DNA of 58,116 nt, taken from positions 1-58,116 of the forward strand of contig VXQO01000060.1 in the NCBI GenBank assembly GCA_009838975.1, written 5' to 3'. The position numbers were made by a program, and so were the translations under genes. This document shows, piece by piece, positions 1 to 8,036 of the stretch. A model generated the notes under the pieces. That model was not told where the DNA came from. It made no database searches and saw nothing but the letters and a program-made list of their open reading frames with translations. How positions within the stretch are numbered: the first letter of the stretch is position 1; each line of letters starts with the position of its first letter. Origin of the DNA: Gemmatimonadota bacterium. GTDB lineage: Bacteria; Gemmatimonadota; Gemmatimonadetes; Longimicrobiales; Gaopeijiaceae.

Positions 1-1179
1 ACCCTGCCCCCCCCCGATGCAGGCGGCCCCGAGGCCGTAGCGGGCACCGCGGCGCCTCAGTTCGTGCACGAGGTGGAGCGTGATCCTCGCTCCCGAAGCC
101 CCGAGCGGGTGGGTAATCGCGATCGCGCCGCCGTTCACGTTCGTCCTCTCGGGGTCGAGGCCGAGCTCCTTCTCGACCGCCTTGTACTGCGCGGCAAAGG
201 CCTCGTTGATCTCGACCAGGTCCATGTCGTCGAGGGTGAGCCCGGCTTTCGCGAGCGCCGCGCGGGCGGCCGGCGCGGGTCCGATCCCCATGATCGACGG
301 ATCGACCCCCGCGAAGCCCCACGACACGAGCCGGGCGACCGGCGTGGCCCCGCTGGCTTCGGCCCAGCCGCGGTGCGCGATCACGACCGAGGCCGCCCCG
401 TCGCCTATCCCGCTGGCGTTGCCGGCGGTCACGAGGCCGTCCTTCTTGAAGTAGGGTCGGAGCCGAGCCAACCCCTCCATGGTCGTGTCGGGCCTGATGT
501 GCTCGTCGACCCCGAACGCCACCGGCCCCTTGCGGGTCTTCAGGGTGACCGGCGCCACCTCGGCGTCGTACCGGCCCGCGTCCCAGGCGGCCTTCGCCCG
601 GTGCTGGCTGTTGACCGCCACTTCGTCCGTCTCCTCGCGGGTAACCCCGTACTGTTCCGCCAGACGCTCGGCGGTCTGCGCCATCGAGAGCCCGCAGTTG
701 GAATCCGTCAGAGCCTCCCACAGCGTGTCGTCGAAGTTGTTGCCGGCCGGCCCCAGGCGCAGGTTGCCCCAGCGGGCACCGCGCACGACGTGAGGCGCCT
801 GGCTCATCGATTCGGCGCCGCCGCACAGCGCCACCTCGGTACCGCCGAGCAGGATCTCCTGGGCGCCGGACACGATCGCCTGGAAACCGGAGCCGCAGAG
901 CCGATTCACGGTCAGTGCGCCGGACTCCACCGGCACGCCCGCGCGCAGCCCGATGTGCCGGGCCATGTAGATGCCGTCGGCCGAGGTCGACATGGCGTTC
1001 CCGTAGAAGACGTGCCCCACGTCCCCCGCGTCGACTCCCGCCGCGTCGATCGCCGCGGTCGCCGACAGAACCCCCAGATCGGTGGCCGTATGGTCCTTCA
1101 GCGATCCGCCGAAGGTGCCGAAGGGTGTCCGCTTGCCCGAGAGAAAGACGACATCCGTATCAAAACCCTGCGTTCCCAT
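1..1179 (-). CDS. Thiolase (acetyl-CoA C-acyltransferase), C-terminus cut by window edge
   Basis: Condenses or cleaves acyl-CoA thioesters in beta-oxidation or acetoacetyl-CoA metabolism, in the cytosol. Reading from the ATG at 1179, 393 codons stay open to the window edge. The active-site block NRLCGSGFQ puts the acyl-accepting Cys at residue 95. ITHPLGASGARI supplies the catalytic His (about 357), and the terminal CIGGGQG motif supplies the second Cys (387). All three catalytic residues are present and only the last few residues should lie outside the window. GGAGCG stands a few bases before the ATG. It follows the dehydrogenase at 1258-2307 on the same strand with a 78-nt gap, so co-transcription is possible. 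Thiolase family is certain; degradative versus biosynthetic role is not resolved. Confidence 0.93.
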   Translation of the reverse strand, partial: MGTQGFDTDVVFLSGKRTPFGTFGGSLKDHTATDLGVLSATAAIDAAGVDAGDVGHVFYGNAMSTSADGIYMARHIGLRAGVPVESGALTVNRLCGSGFQAIVSGAQEILLGGTEVALCGGAESMSQAPHVVRGARWGNLRLGPAGNNFDDTLWEALTDSNCGLSMAQTAERLAEQYGVTREETDEVAVNSQHRAKAAWDAGRYDAEVAPVTLKTRKGPVAFGVDEHIRPDTTMEGLARLRPYFKKDGLVTAGNASGIGDGAASVVIAHRGWAEASGATPVARLVSWGFAGVDPSIMGIGPAPAARAALAKAGLTLDDMDLVEINEAFAAQYKAVEKELGLDPERTNVNGGAIAITHPLGASGARITLHLVHELRRRGARYGLGAACIGGGQG

Positions 1180-1257
1180 TCTCGCTCCGTATCGCTCGTG
1201 TGCTCCAGTTGAAACCCGTGCCTGCCCGCGTGCACGCACCCGAGGCCGCCAGAAAAG

Positions 1258-2307
1258 CTAATCCCGGAGTCGGCCGGCCATCCATTCCCCCACTTCGCGC
1301 GTGGTCGCCGCACCCCCCAGATCGGCGGTGGTCACGCCCTCGCGGATCGACGCCGGGACACATGCGTCGACATCCGCCGCGGCCGCATCCATCCCCAGCC
1401 AGCGCAGCACCAGCGCCGCGCACCCCACCGCCGCCAGGGGATTGGCGATCCCCTTGCCCGCGATGTCCGGAGCCGATCCGTGCACGGGTTCGAAGAGCGC
1501 CCACGAACCCGGATTGAGGTTCCCCGACGGAGCCAGGCCGAGCCCGCCGGTCACCTGCGCGCCCAGGTCGCTCAGAATGTCGCCGAACAGATTCGAGGTG
1601 ACCACCACCTCGTAGCGCTGGGGTCGGCGCACCAGGTCCATCGCCATCGCGTCCACGTACATCGCGTCCCGCGCGATCCGGGGGAATCCCGCGCCCACCT
1701 CCGCAAAGACGCGCCGCCAGAGCCCGCCCTCGTACGACAGCACGTTGGCCTTGTCGACCAGCGTGACCCGGCCGCGCGAAGTCCTGTCGGCGTGCTCGAA
1801 GGCGGCCCGCACGATGCGCTCGACCCCCTTGTACGTGTTGAGGCTCTCCTCGACGGCAACCTCGTCGGGCGTCCCGGTCTTGAAGCTCCCCCCGAGCCCG
1901 GCATACAGCCCCTCGGTATTCTCCCGGAAAAAGACGATGTCGGTGGCCGGATCGGGATCCCTCAGCGGCGACAGCGCGGGCGCCACGAGCCGGCAGGGCC
2001 GGAAGTTGATGTAGAGGTCGGCGAAGAAGCGCAGGCCGAGCAGAATGTCGCGCGCGTGTACGTTGTCGGGGACGCGCGGGTCGCCCAGAGCGCCGAGCAG
2101 GGCCGCGTCGTATTCGTCCACGAGGCGATTCCGCTCCTCGTCGGTGATGGTGATCCCCTCGCGCAGATAGCGGTCAGCGCAGAGATCCCAGTGGTGGAGG
2201 GTGAGGGCGACGCCGTGTCTTTCGGCGGCCGCTTCCAGTACCGACGCCGCCACGTCCACGACTTCGGGACCGATGCCGTCCCCGCCGATCAAGGCGACCC
2301 GTGCCAT
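1258..2307 (-). CDS. Isocitrate/isopropylmalate/tartrate-type beta-decarboxylating dehydrogenase
   Basis: A 349-residue NAD(P)-dependent enzyme that oxidises and decarboxylates a 2-hydroxy-3-carboxy acid. Family signatures seen: GGDGIGPEV at the N-terminus, RENTEGLYAG in the middle, the catalytic Lys in LVDKANVL, the acidic metal-binding segments DAMAMDLV and NLFGDILSDLGAQVTGGLG, and the cofactor region EPVHGSAPDIAGKGIANP. The stretch after RENTEGLYAG (GGSF, then EESLNTYKGVERI) is closer to the tartrate/malate-dehydrogenase or homoisocitrate-type branch than to classical LeuB, so substrate is left open. AAGGGGGT lies about 8 nt before the ATG, inside a 16-nt block that recurs before the ABC exporter gene (9851-9866). 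No leucine-biosynthesis neighbour is visible. Confidence 0.9.
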   Translation of the reverse strand: MARVALIGGDGIGPEVVDVAASVLEAAAERHGVALTLHHWDLCADRYLREGITITDEERNRLVDEYDAALLGALGDPRVPDNVHARDILLGLRFFADLYINFRPCRLVAPALSPLRDPDPATDIVFFRENTEGLYAGLGGSFKTGTPDEVAVEESLNTYKGVERIVRAAFEHADRTSRGRVTLVDKANVLSYEGGLWRRVFAEVGAGFPRIARDAMYVDAMAMDLVRRPQRYEVVVTSNLFGDILSDLGAQVTGGLGLAPSGNLNPGSWALFEPVHGSAPDIAGKGIANPLAAVGCAALVLRWLGMDAAAADVDACVPASIREGVTTADLGGAATTREVGEWMAGRLRD

Positions 2308-2309
2308 CC

Positions 2310-2325
2310 CCGGCTACCCCCTTCG
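2310..2325 (-). repeat. 16-nt leader block shared with 9851-9866
   Basis: The sequence CGAAGGGGGTAGCCGG (minus strand) precedes both the dehydrogenase start at 2307 and the ABC exporter start at 9850 and includes their Shine-Dalgarno AAGGGGGT. Exact identity over 16 nt at two start sites is notable but could be chance or convergent. Confidence 0.6.
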
Positions 2326-2374
2326 CCCGGCGTCCCCGTTCACGGCGCGCCTGCCAGCCACCGGAGACACCCCG

Positions 2375-2623
2375 CTACGGGACTCTCCCGAACATGAGGT
2401 TGCAGCGCGGGCAGAAGAAGTCCTTGCCGCGGCGAACTAGCGTCGGACCGAGTTCGCCGCGCGGGCACATCGGGTCCAGCCCGTCGTCGGCCTGGAGCCG
2501 CACCTTCCGCCGTTCCCGCCATGTGCTGATCCGGAGCGGCATTTCGTAGCGCAGCGCCGATGTCTTGCACTCGAACAGAATGGTGCTGGTCCCGTCCGGC
2601 TCCTGGCGCACCCCGAGATCCAT
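2375..2623 (-). CDS. Small protein with C-terminal CPR...CPRC metal-ribbon-like end
   Basis: An 82-residue unrecognised protein in the gap between the dehydrogenase and the asparaginase-like gene. The C-terminal third has two cysteine clusters, CPRGELGP and FFCPRCNLMFG, that resemble half of a zinc ribbon. The middle, LRISTWRERRKVRLQADDG, is rich in basic residues. I chose the ATG at 2623 because a G-run (GGGGGG) sits 7 nt upstream. An in-frame GTG at 2779, behind a GAGAGAGAG run, would add 52 residues of low-complexity sequence and remains possible. No function is assigned; the Cys spacing suggests metal binding. Confidence 0.55.
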   Translation of the reverse strand: MDLGVRQEPDGTSTILFECKTSALRYEMPLRISTWRERRKVRLQADDGLDPMCPRGELGPTLVRRGKDFFCPRCNLMFGRVP

Positions 2624-2816
2624 CAGGAAACCCCCCATGGGCGACGGCACCTGCCGTCCGCTGCAGTGAAGGCGCTCCGCCTTCCGGACCTCGGGCAATT
2701 CCGGCACCCCGAAGCCGACACGCGGCGGCGCTCCGCCGTGCGTTGTCGCACGGATCCCCCCCTTCGCCGAATCACTCACACGGGTGCTCTCTCTCTGGTC
2801 GTCCGGGCGACGCCGA

Positions 2817-3920
2817 TCAGCCGTTTCTCTCGAAGAGGTAAGCCGAGTCCTCGTGCCGGCTGTCGCCGCCGTCCACGCACACCGCGAACCTGGCTCCCGA
2901 CCAGATGGCCGCGCCCCCGTATTCGCCGTTCTTGTTGATGGCGTAGTAGTTGACGTTGAAGCTCGGGCGCCCGTCCTCGTTTCGCAGGCGCGGCTCCACC
3001 GTGAAGGTGACGATGCGGCGGAGCGCCTCGAGGCAGGCGTCGGTCGGTGACATGCCGGAGCGCATCAGTTCGACCACGCTGTGCGAGCCGCAGGTCTTGA
3101 TCACGGCCTCGCCGCGACCGGTGGAACCGCACGCGCCCACGTCGTTGTCGACGTACAGCCCGGCGCCCACGATGGGAGAATCGCCGACCCTTCCCGGCAC
3201 CTTCCACGCCAGGCCCGAGGTCGTGGTGACGCCGGACAGGTCGCCGCCCGCGTCGATGACGTTGCAGTTGATGGTCCCCTGTGGGCGCACCCCGTCGTGT
3301 GAATCGAGGATGCCGAGGCCGTAGTCCTCCTGCCGCGAGGAACCGGGAACGGCGTGCCCGGTCTCTTCCAGGGTGAGGTAGTCGTCCCTGTCACTCATCG
3401 TCGCGCGCCAGTCGATCCAGCGGCGACGCGAGCGCTCCGTGAGGAGATCTTCGAGCTGGTACCCCATCGAAAGAGCGAACCGCTGGGCCCCCTCGCCGAC
3501 CAGAAGCACGTGGTCGGTGTACCGCATCACGTCCCTGGCCACGCTGGATGGCGTCTTGATGCCTTCGATGCAGGCCACCGCTCCCGCACCCCGTCTGGGT
3601 CCGTGCATGACCGACGAGTCGAGCTGGACGACGCCGTCGAGGTTCGGCAGACCCCCGAAACCTACCGACGAATCGTTCGGGTCCCGTTCCACCGTGTTCA
3701 CGCCCTGGACCACCGCGTCGAGGGTGTCGCCGCCCTCGCTGACGATGCTTACGGCGGTCGCGACCGATTCGAGTCCGTTTCCGCTGGCCACGGACACGGG
3801 TGTCACCGCGCTGCGGCGGATCGCGGGCGCTCCCAGAAGTGATGCGGGCTTTCCGAGCCCGACGGCCGCTCCCACGCCGACGCCGGCGCTGGTCTTGAGG
3901 AAATCACGTCGGCTTGCCAT
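2817..3920 (-). CDS. Tat-exported N4-(beta-N-acetylglucosaminyl)-L-asparaginase (Ntn hydrolase)
   Basis: A 367-residue Ntn hydrolase of the aspartylglucosaminidase / isoaspartyl peptidase family, which cleaves Asn-linked sugars or isoaspartyl bonds after self-processing. The N-terminus SRRDFLKTSAGVGVG is a twin-arginine signal, so it should be exported folded. The central GTINCNVID supplies the Thr expected to become the nucleophile after autocleavage. Downstream TTTSGLAWKVPGRVGDSPI and GLYVDNDVGACGSTGRGE match the family's substrate pocket (human AGA has KIPGRVGDSPIPGAGAYVD). ATG at 3920 is preferred over the frame's first codon because GGAGAC lies 9 nt upstream and the Tat motif follows at once. 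It fits a window rich in amide and peptide scavenging enzymes. Confidence 0.92.
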   Translation of the reverse strand: MASRRDFLKTSAGVGVGAAVGLGKPASLLGAPAIRRSAVTPVSVASGNGLESVATAVSIVSEGGDTLDAVVQGVNTVERDPNDSSVGFGGLPNLDGVVQLDSSVMHGPRRGAGAVACIEGIKTPSSVARDVMRYTDHVLLVGEGAQRFALSMGYQLEDLLTERSRRRWIDWRATMSDRDDYLTLEETGHAVPGSSRQEDYGLGILDSHDGVRPQGTINCNVIDAGGDLSGVTTTSGLAWKVPGRVGDSPIVGAGLYVDNDVGACGSTGRGEAVIKTCGSHSVVELMRSGMSPTDACLEALRRIVTFTVEPRLRNEDGRPSFNVNYYAINKNGEYGGAAIWSGARFAVCVDGGDSRHEDSAYLFERNG

Positions 3921-3996
3921 GAATCGGGTCTCCTGTCTCAGTATTCCCTGGCCATTCGCTGGCCTGTCCATGCTTCCGAACCGGCGCGGTCCGGTA

Positions 3997-4287
3997 TCAG
4001 GCTTCTCTCGGCTCTCCGAGGAGGGCTTCGCTGTTGGTCTCGGTCGGATCCGCAGTCTGGTTCCGCCGCTTCAGCCTCGAGATGACGGGTTTGCAGAACT
4101 GCATCCCCACGGCCTTGAGCTGGACAAGGTCCTTGACCTGAAGGTCCGGATACCGCTCACCGAGGTACTCGACCGTCTCGGTCATCCATACGTCCTGGTC
4201 GGCCGCATTCGCGTCCAGAACACCGCAGCGGTGGATATGACTGAACAACTCGTCGCGTGCGCGTTCGATCGGCTCTTGCTTCGCCAC
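3997..4287 (-). CDS. Conserved-looking small protein, function unknown (96 aa)
   Basis: A 96-residue soluble protein starting VAKQEPIERARDELFSHIHRCGVL. The GTG start is supported by a strong GAGGAGG Shine-Dalgarno 4 nt upstream; further upstream in this frame the codons look non-coding. Predicted mostly helical and charged, with two Cys (HRCGVL and QFCKPV) and the segment QDVWMTETVEYLGERYPDL. No signal peptide or membrane helix. I do not recognise the family. It stands alone, with its 3' end close to the asparaginase-like gene start and divergent from the DUF6941-like gene at 4453. Confidence 0.7.
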   Translation of the reverse strand: MAKQEPIERARDELFSHIHRCGVLDANAADQDVWMTETVEYLGERYPDLQVKDLVQLKAVGMQFCKPVISRLKRRNQTADPTETNSEALLGEPREA

Positions 4288-4452
4288 TACTCCTCCTCGT
4301 AATTGGTCGGGTCCACGGGGACGCCGTCCCCGCGGTGCCGGCCGGCTTCCCTGCCGAACCGGCGAAGCCCCTAAGGTACGGAACATCCCGACAATCGCAA
4401 GAACGCTGGCCGAAACGCCGGCATTTGCCCCCTCAGCAACCCGGGAGAGCCC
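4288..4452. other. Divergent intergenic region with two G+C-rich hairpins
   Basis: A 165-bp gap between divergent genes. GGGGAC (4317-4322) and GTCCCC (4326-4331) form a 3-nt-loop hairpin. GGCTTC (4344-4349) and GAAGCC (4364-4369) form a second, with CCGGC/GCCGG pairing inside. No clear -35/-10 pair was found. Either hairpin may fold in the 5' leader of the plus- or minus-strand gene. Confidence 0.4.
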
Positions 4453-4854
4453 TTGAGAATCCTGGCTTCGGCGGTCTGCGACCACGCTGCCGCCTCCCCC
4501 GACGGAAAGCTGGACATCCGCGGCATCTTCCACGACCTCTACGCCGCGGGCTTCCCCGCGCGCCAGGCGCGGATGACGCTGGTGCTGGCACTCGAATGGG
4601 ACCGGGCCGACTCCGGCCGCTACACCTTCCGCGTGGACATCCGCGGCCCTGACGGCAAGACGACCCTGACCGTGGAAGGGCACTCCGAGGTGACCCCCCG
4701 GCCTCCCGACCGGCCGCCGCCGCGGACGCGCCTGGTGATGCCCCTGGAGGACGTCGTCTTCCCCGAGCCGGGCAGGTACGACTTCCGCGTCACGGCGAAG
4801 GGACGCGCGCTGCGGGGCCCGGTGCTCTACCTGATCGGGATGGAACCGGAGTGA
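4453..4854 (+). CDS. DUF6941-like small protein, beta-sandwich type
   Basis: A 133-residue protein starting at TTG (ATG is absent nearby) with GGGAG 6 nt upstream. The pattern MRILASAVCDHAAASPDGKLDIRGIF, then alternating hydrophobic strands (TLVLALEWDRADSGRYTFRV, RYDFRVTAKG, PVLYLIGME) matches short bacterial proteins annotated as DUF6941: an N-terminal strand, then an Ig-like beta sandwich. No signal peptide, so cytosolic. Function of the family is unknown. It is a lone plus-strand gene between two minus-strand genes. Confidence 0.7.
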   Translation: MRILASAVCDHAAASPDGKLDIRGIFHDLYAAGFPARQARMTLVLALEWDRADSGRYTFRVDIRGPDGKTTLTVEGHSEVTPRPPDRPPPRTRLVMPLEDVVFPEPGRYDFRVTAKGRALRGPVLYLIGMEPE

Positions 4855-4890
4855 GATGAGTATGATTTGAGTACGATATGAGTATGATCG

Positions 4891-5457
4891 CTATCTGCCG
4901 GGTGCGACCCATGCGCCGGCCTTGAGCGCCAGCAGTCCGAACGCGGCCAGCGCACCCAGGAGCGCTTCGTATTCGCGGTTGCGGAGGTAGCGGCGCACCG
5001 AGAAGGTCCGGGTTGGAAGCTCGTGGTCGGGCGGCGGCCGGTAGCGCCCGGGGCGGGGCACGAAGACCGGCACGGAGTCCCGGTAGTGCAGGTAGGCGGG
5101 GCCGAAGCGATCCGCCAGCGCCCGGCTCTCGCGCTTCATGGTGCTTCCGTACATCCACGCGAAGAAGGCGAGGAACGGCAGGCCGAACCAGAGGGTGTCA
5201 CCGGCGATGATTCCGCCGGCACCGATGACGAAGCTGCCCAGGTAGAGCGGGTTGCGGGTGCAGGCGTATGGACCGGAGACGGCAAGTTCGCGGTCCTTCT
5301 CGAGCACGCCCGCGGCCCAGCCGCGCAGGAAGAGGCCCAGCAGGACGACGGCTCCGCCGGTCAGCAGCGAGAGCCGGGTCGGCCGTGCGATCCAGAAGAA
5401 GACGATGGCGAGGATCCAGGCCGCGCCGAGGCGGGCTTTTGGGAGACCTGGCTTCAG
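4891..5457 (-). CDS. Isoprenylcysteine carboxyl methyltransferase-like membrane protein, probable CTG start
   Basis: A membrane protein of the ICMT/PEMT-like methyltransferase family. Signature VSGPYACTRNPLYLGSF (SAM-binding region), then the hydrophobic GLPFLAFFAWMYG and RESRALADRFGPAYLHYRDSVP. The first ATG/GTG/TTG codon is GTG at 5307 (138 aa), but that start would delete two clear membrane helices (LGAAWILAIVFFWIA and LTGGAVVLLGLFLRGWAAG) that the family has. The frame is open upstream to a stop just before 5490. The only near-cognate start there is CTG at 5457, which overlaps the upstream gene's stop as CTGA, with GGGAG about 10 nt before it. I therefore model 188 residues. Last gene of the envelope cluster; methyl acceptor unknown. 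Confidence 0.75.
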   Translation of the reverse strand: MKPGLPKARLGAAWILAIVFFWIARPTRLSLLTGGAVVLLGLFLRGWAAGVLEKDRELAVSGPYACTRNPLYLGSFVIGAGGIIAGDTLWFGLPFLAFFAWMYGSTMKRESRALADRFGPAYLHYRDSVPVFVPRPGRYRPPPDHELPTRTFSVRRYLRNREYEALLGALAAFGLLALKAGAWVAPGR

Positions 5458-7040
5458 CGGGGGGCTCCCGGCTGGCGGGGTTCGGGTCCTTCAGCATGGC
5501 CGAGCGCCGCCGGCTCCGCGCCTTCGAGCTTCATTTCTATCGTCGGCCAGAGGATTCCCGGGTCGGCACGCATGAAGACCACCAGGCGTCGCTCGTCGTC
5601 CGAGAAGTGGATCTCGGCCTCGGCGCCGCTCGCGAAGAGGTTGTTGTCGGGGAGGATCGGCTGCACCACGATGGTGTTGAACGCTCCCGCGGGAACCTCC
5701 ATGCGGTCCTTGCGGAGCACCTTCAGAGTGATCGGGTTCCCGTCGTCCTTGTAGAACCGGCTGAAGGTGTAGGTCTCGCCGACCTCGAGCGGCAGCGTGC
5801 GCGCGAAGTAGACGAACGAGATGTCGTCGAGGGGAAGTGCGGTGGGAAGGGCGTAGGTCGTGTCGTAGTCGATGCGATGGACCAGGCGCTGTTCGGGATA
5901 GAAGTTGAACTCGCGGTAGCGCTTTCGGCCTGCGGTATGCTGATCCTTGACGAAGCGGCGCGAGACCAGCGAATTCGTGTCCAGCCAGCTGTAGAACTTC
6001 TCATCCATGCCGATGCCGAGGGCACTCGCCGCGATGCGCCACTGGACCGGATAGGTGGAAAAGCCGTTGAGCGTATCGACCTCGCCCACCGTCATTCGCG
6101 CCTCGCCGCCGCCGAGAATGCCGGCGCGCAGGCTGAAGAGCATCTCTTCGCCCGGAGCGAAGGGGACGTTGCCGACCTTGTGGCTCCCGGCCGTCAGCGA
6201 GTCAAGGACCAGTACTCCCTGCTGGGCCGAGCCGGAAACCGGGCCCGCCAAAGCCAGCGCCGCTGCCAGGACCGCCACGGGTCGCGGGAACACCCGGCGC
6301 AGGCGCAATACCTGCCGGATCGTGGCCAGGACCCTTACGCGCGTGGGCCTCCGCCGCATGTCGTACCGCTTCTCCAGCGGCACGGTCGCGACACGGCGGG
6401 CATGGGGGGTCAGGACGTTCATCAGTTCCGCGTTGGCGGCCCATCCGTCCGTACCGATCAGCGGTCCGTCCCCGGCGTCGCGCAGCGCTTTCCGGACCAC
6501 GATGGCGCGGTAGGCGCGGTAGCCCTGTAGCGGATCGCCCGGGGTGGCCGCTCCGAGTCGGCGACCCAGGATCATGCGGGCGATCCGACGCGCCAGTCGC
6601 ACGGCCAGCGGGGGCGAGTCGGACTCGGCTGCCGATTCGCCATACACGATGTCGGCGCCACCCTCGAACGACTTGACGAGGGACGGCAGGTGGTCGGGGT
6701 GTTCCGTGAAGTCACCCTGCATGGTCACGATCGCATCCCGTTTCGGGTAGCGCGTGTGCCCGGACGCGGTCCGCAGCAGCTTCTCCATCGCCCGGCCGTA
6801 CCCGATGGACTCCTTCTCGGAGATGACGGTCAGCGGCAGCACCCGCTTGTACTTCTCCAGGAGGGCACGCGTGCCGTCGCGCGACCCGTCGTCGAGAACT
6901 ATGACGTGAAAGTCCCGTCCGAGATCCGTCATCACCTTGCGGATCTTCCAGAGAAGGACCCCTACCGTCCGGTCCTCGTCCCGGCTGGGAATGCAGATAT
7001 AGACCAATTCTCGTCTCGGTTGGAGTTTGCCGGCCTTCAA
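5454..7040 (-). CDS. GT2 glycosyltransferase fused to a DUF3108 periplasmic domain
   Basis: One 528-codon frame with two parts. Residues about 12-225 are a family 2 glycosyltransferase of the polyprenyl-phosphate mannosyl/glucosyltransferase type: VYICIPSRDEDRTV, VIVLDDGSRDGT (D50-D51) and MQGDFTEHPDHL (D110). Residues 253-270 form a hydrophobic segment ending SGSAQQ that looks like a signal peptide. The rest (HKVGNVPFAPGEEMLFSLRAG ... FVKDQHTAGRKRYREFNFYPE ... VFMRADPGILWPTIEMKL) is a DUF3108 beta-rich domain normally exported. TTG at 7040 is the first start after the upstream gene's TAG. An internal ATG at 6359 (MRRRPTRVRV) could give a separately exported DUF3108 protein. Member of the PorX/ABC/acyltransferase cluster. 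Confidence 0.85.
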   Translation of the reverse strand: MKAGKLQPRRELVYICIPSRDEDRTVGVLLWKIRKVMTDLGRDFHVIVLDDGSRDGTRALLEKYKRVLPLTVISEKESIGYGRAMEKLLRTASGHTRYPKRDAIVTMQGDFTEHPDHLPSLVKSFEGGADIVYGESAAESDSPPLAVRLARRIARMILGRRLGAATPGDPLQGYRAYRAIVVRKALRDAGDGPLIGTDGWAANAELMNVLTPHARRVATVPLEKRYDMRRRPTRVRVLATIRQVLRLRRVFPRPVAVLAAALALAGPVSGSAQQGVLVLDSLTAGSHKVGNVPFAPGEEMLFSLRAGILGGGEARMTVGEVDTLNGFSTYPVQWRIAASALGIGMDEKFYSWLDTNSLVSRRFVKDQHTAGRKRYREFNFYPEQRLVHRIDYDTTYALPTALPLDDISFVYFARTLPLEVGETYTFSRFYKDDGNPITLKVLRKDRMEVPAGAFNTIVVQPILPDNNLFASGAEAEIHFSDDERRLVVFMRADPGILWPTIEMKLEGAEPAALGHAEGPEPRQPGAPR

Positions 7041-7058
7041 TTTACACGGAATCGGACG

Positions 7059-8036
7059 CTACATCGAATGGGACGGCGCCTGATCCCGCCGGGTTGCCCC
7101 ATCCGTCCCGGCCGCGTCCGGCGGCGGCGTCTTCCAGCGGCGGTGCAGCCACAGGTACTGGGCCGGGTACTCGCGGACGCGCTCTTCGATCCGGGAGGTG
7201 AAGGCGCGGGTCAGCGCGCGGACCGATTCGTCGCGGCGGGCCCGGCGCCCACCCTTCGCGGCCGGCGCGAGCGGCTCGAGATGGACCGTGTAGCGCGGCC
7301 GCCAACCCGGCTCCCGTATCGCGAAGAGCATGATCATCTCCGCCCCCGACCGCATCGCGAGGATCGCGGGGCCGCGCGCGGTCGACGCCGGCCGCCCGAA
7401 GAAATCCGCGAAGACACCGCCCCGCCTCGCGTCCTGGTCGCCCATGATTCCGACCGCGCGCCCTTCCCGGAGCGACCTGAGGACATCGGCCCGCGCCTCT
7501 CCCCGCGGGATGATCCCGAACCCCAGCCGTTCGCGCGAGCGCGTGAGGTAGCGGTCGAAGAGCTCGTTGCGCTGCCGCGCCACCACGATGTCCATGGGGC
7601 AGCCCCGCGCGATCACCGCCGCGCCCCCGACCTCCCAGTTGCCGAGATGGGCGCTCACCACCACGACCCCCCGCCCCTCCTGCGCCGCGGCTTCGAGCAA
7701 CTCGATGCCCACCACCCTGGTGCGCTCGCGCAGTGCCCACGTGCTCACCCCGGCCAGGCGGAACATCGCGACCGCCTCGGCGCCCAGGTGAGCATAGCAC
7801 CGCCGCCCCACGGCTCGCCGCCACCGCTCGTCCCGCTCGGGAAAGGCCATGCGCAGATGTTCGCTAACCACGCCCCAGCGGGGACGCCCGACGCGCGCCA
7901 CGACCCACCCCAGCAGCGCCCCGGCCCGGTCGGCCAGGACCTCGGGCAGGACGGCGCAGACGGCCGCCACCGCCCGCAGGAAGGCGTACTCGATCCGGTG
8001 CCGGGCGGCTCGCCTGAGCCCCGTACGGGCACTCAC
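7059..8036 (-). CDS. LpxL/HtrB-like lysophospholipid (lipid A) acyltransferase
   Basis: A 325-residue membrane-associated acyltransferase that would add a secondary acyl chain to a lipid A precursor or a phospholipid. The catalytic HX4E motif is H130-L-G-N-W-E135, followed by the family blocks VARQRNELFDRYLTRSRERLG and GIMGDQDARRGGVFADFFGRPA (substrate pocket and conserved D), and YPAQYLWLHRRWK near the C-terminus. Its ATG overlaps the stop of the upstream ABC exporter gene as ATGA, so the two are translationally coupled; acyl transfer followed by MsbA-type export is a natural pairing. It ends with TAG 18 nt before the GT2-DUF3108 start. Confidence 0.92.
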   Translation of the reverse strand: MSARTGLRRAARHRIEYAFLRAVAAVCAVLPEVLADRAGALLGWVVARVGRPRWGVVSEHLRMAFPERDERWRRAVGRRCYAHLGAEAVAMFRLAGVSTWALRERTRVVGIELLEAAAQEGRGVVVVSAHLGNWEVGGAAVIARGCPMDIVVARQRNELFDRYLTRSRERLGFGIIPRGEARADVLRSLREGRAVGIMGDQDARRGGVFADFFGRPASTARGPAILAMRSGAEMIMLFAIREPGWRPRYTVHLEPLAPAAKGGRRARRDESVRALTRAFTSRIEERVREYPAQYLWLHRRWKTPPPDAAGTDGATRRDQAPSHSM

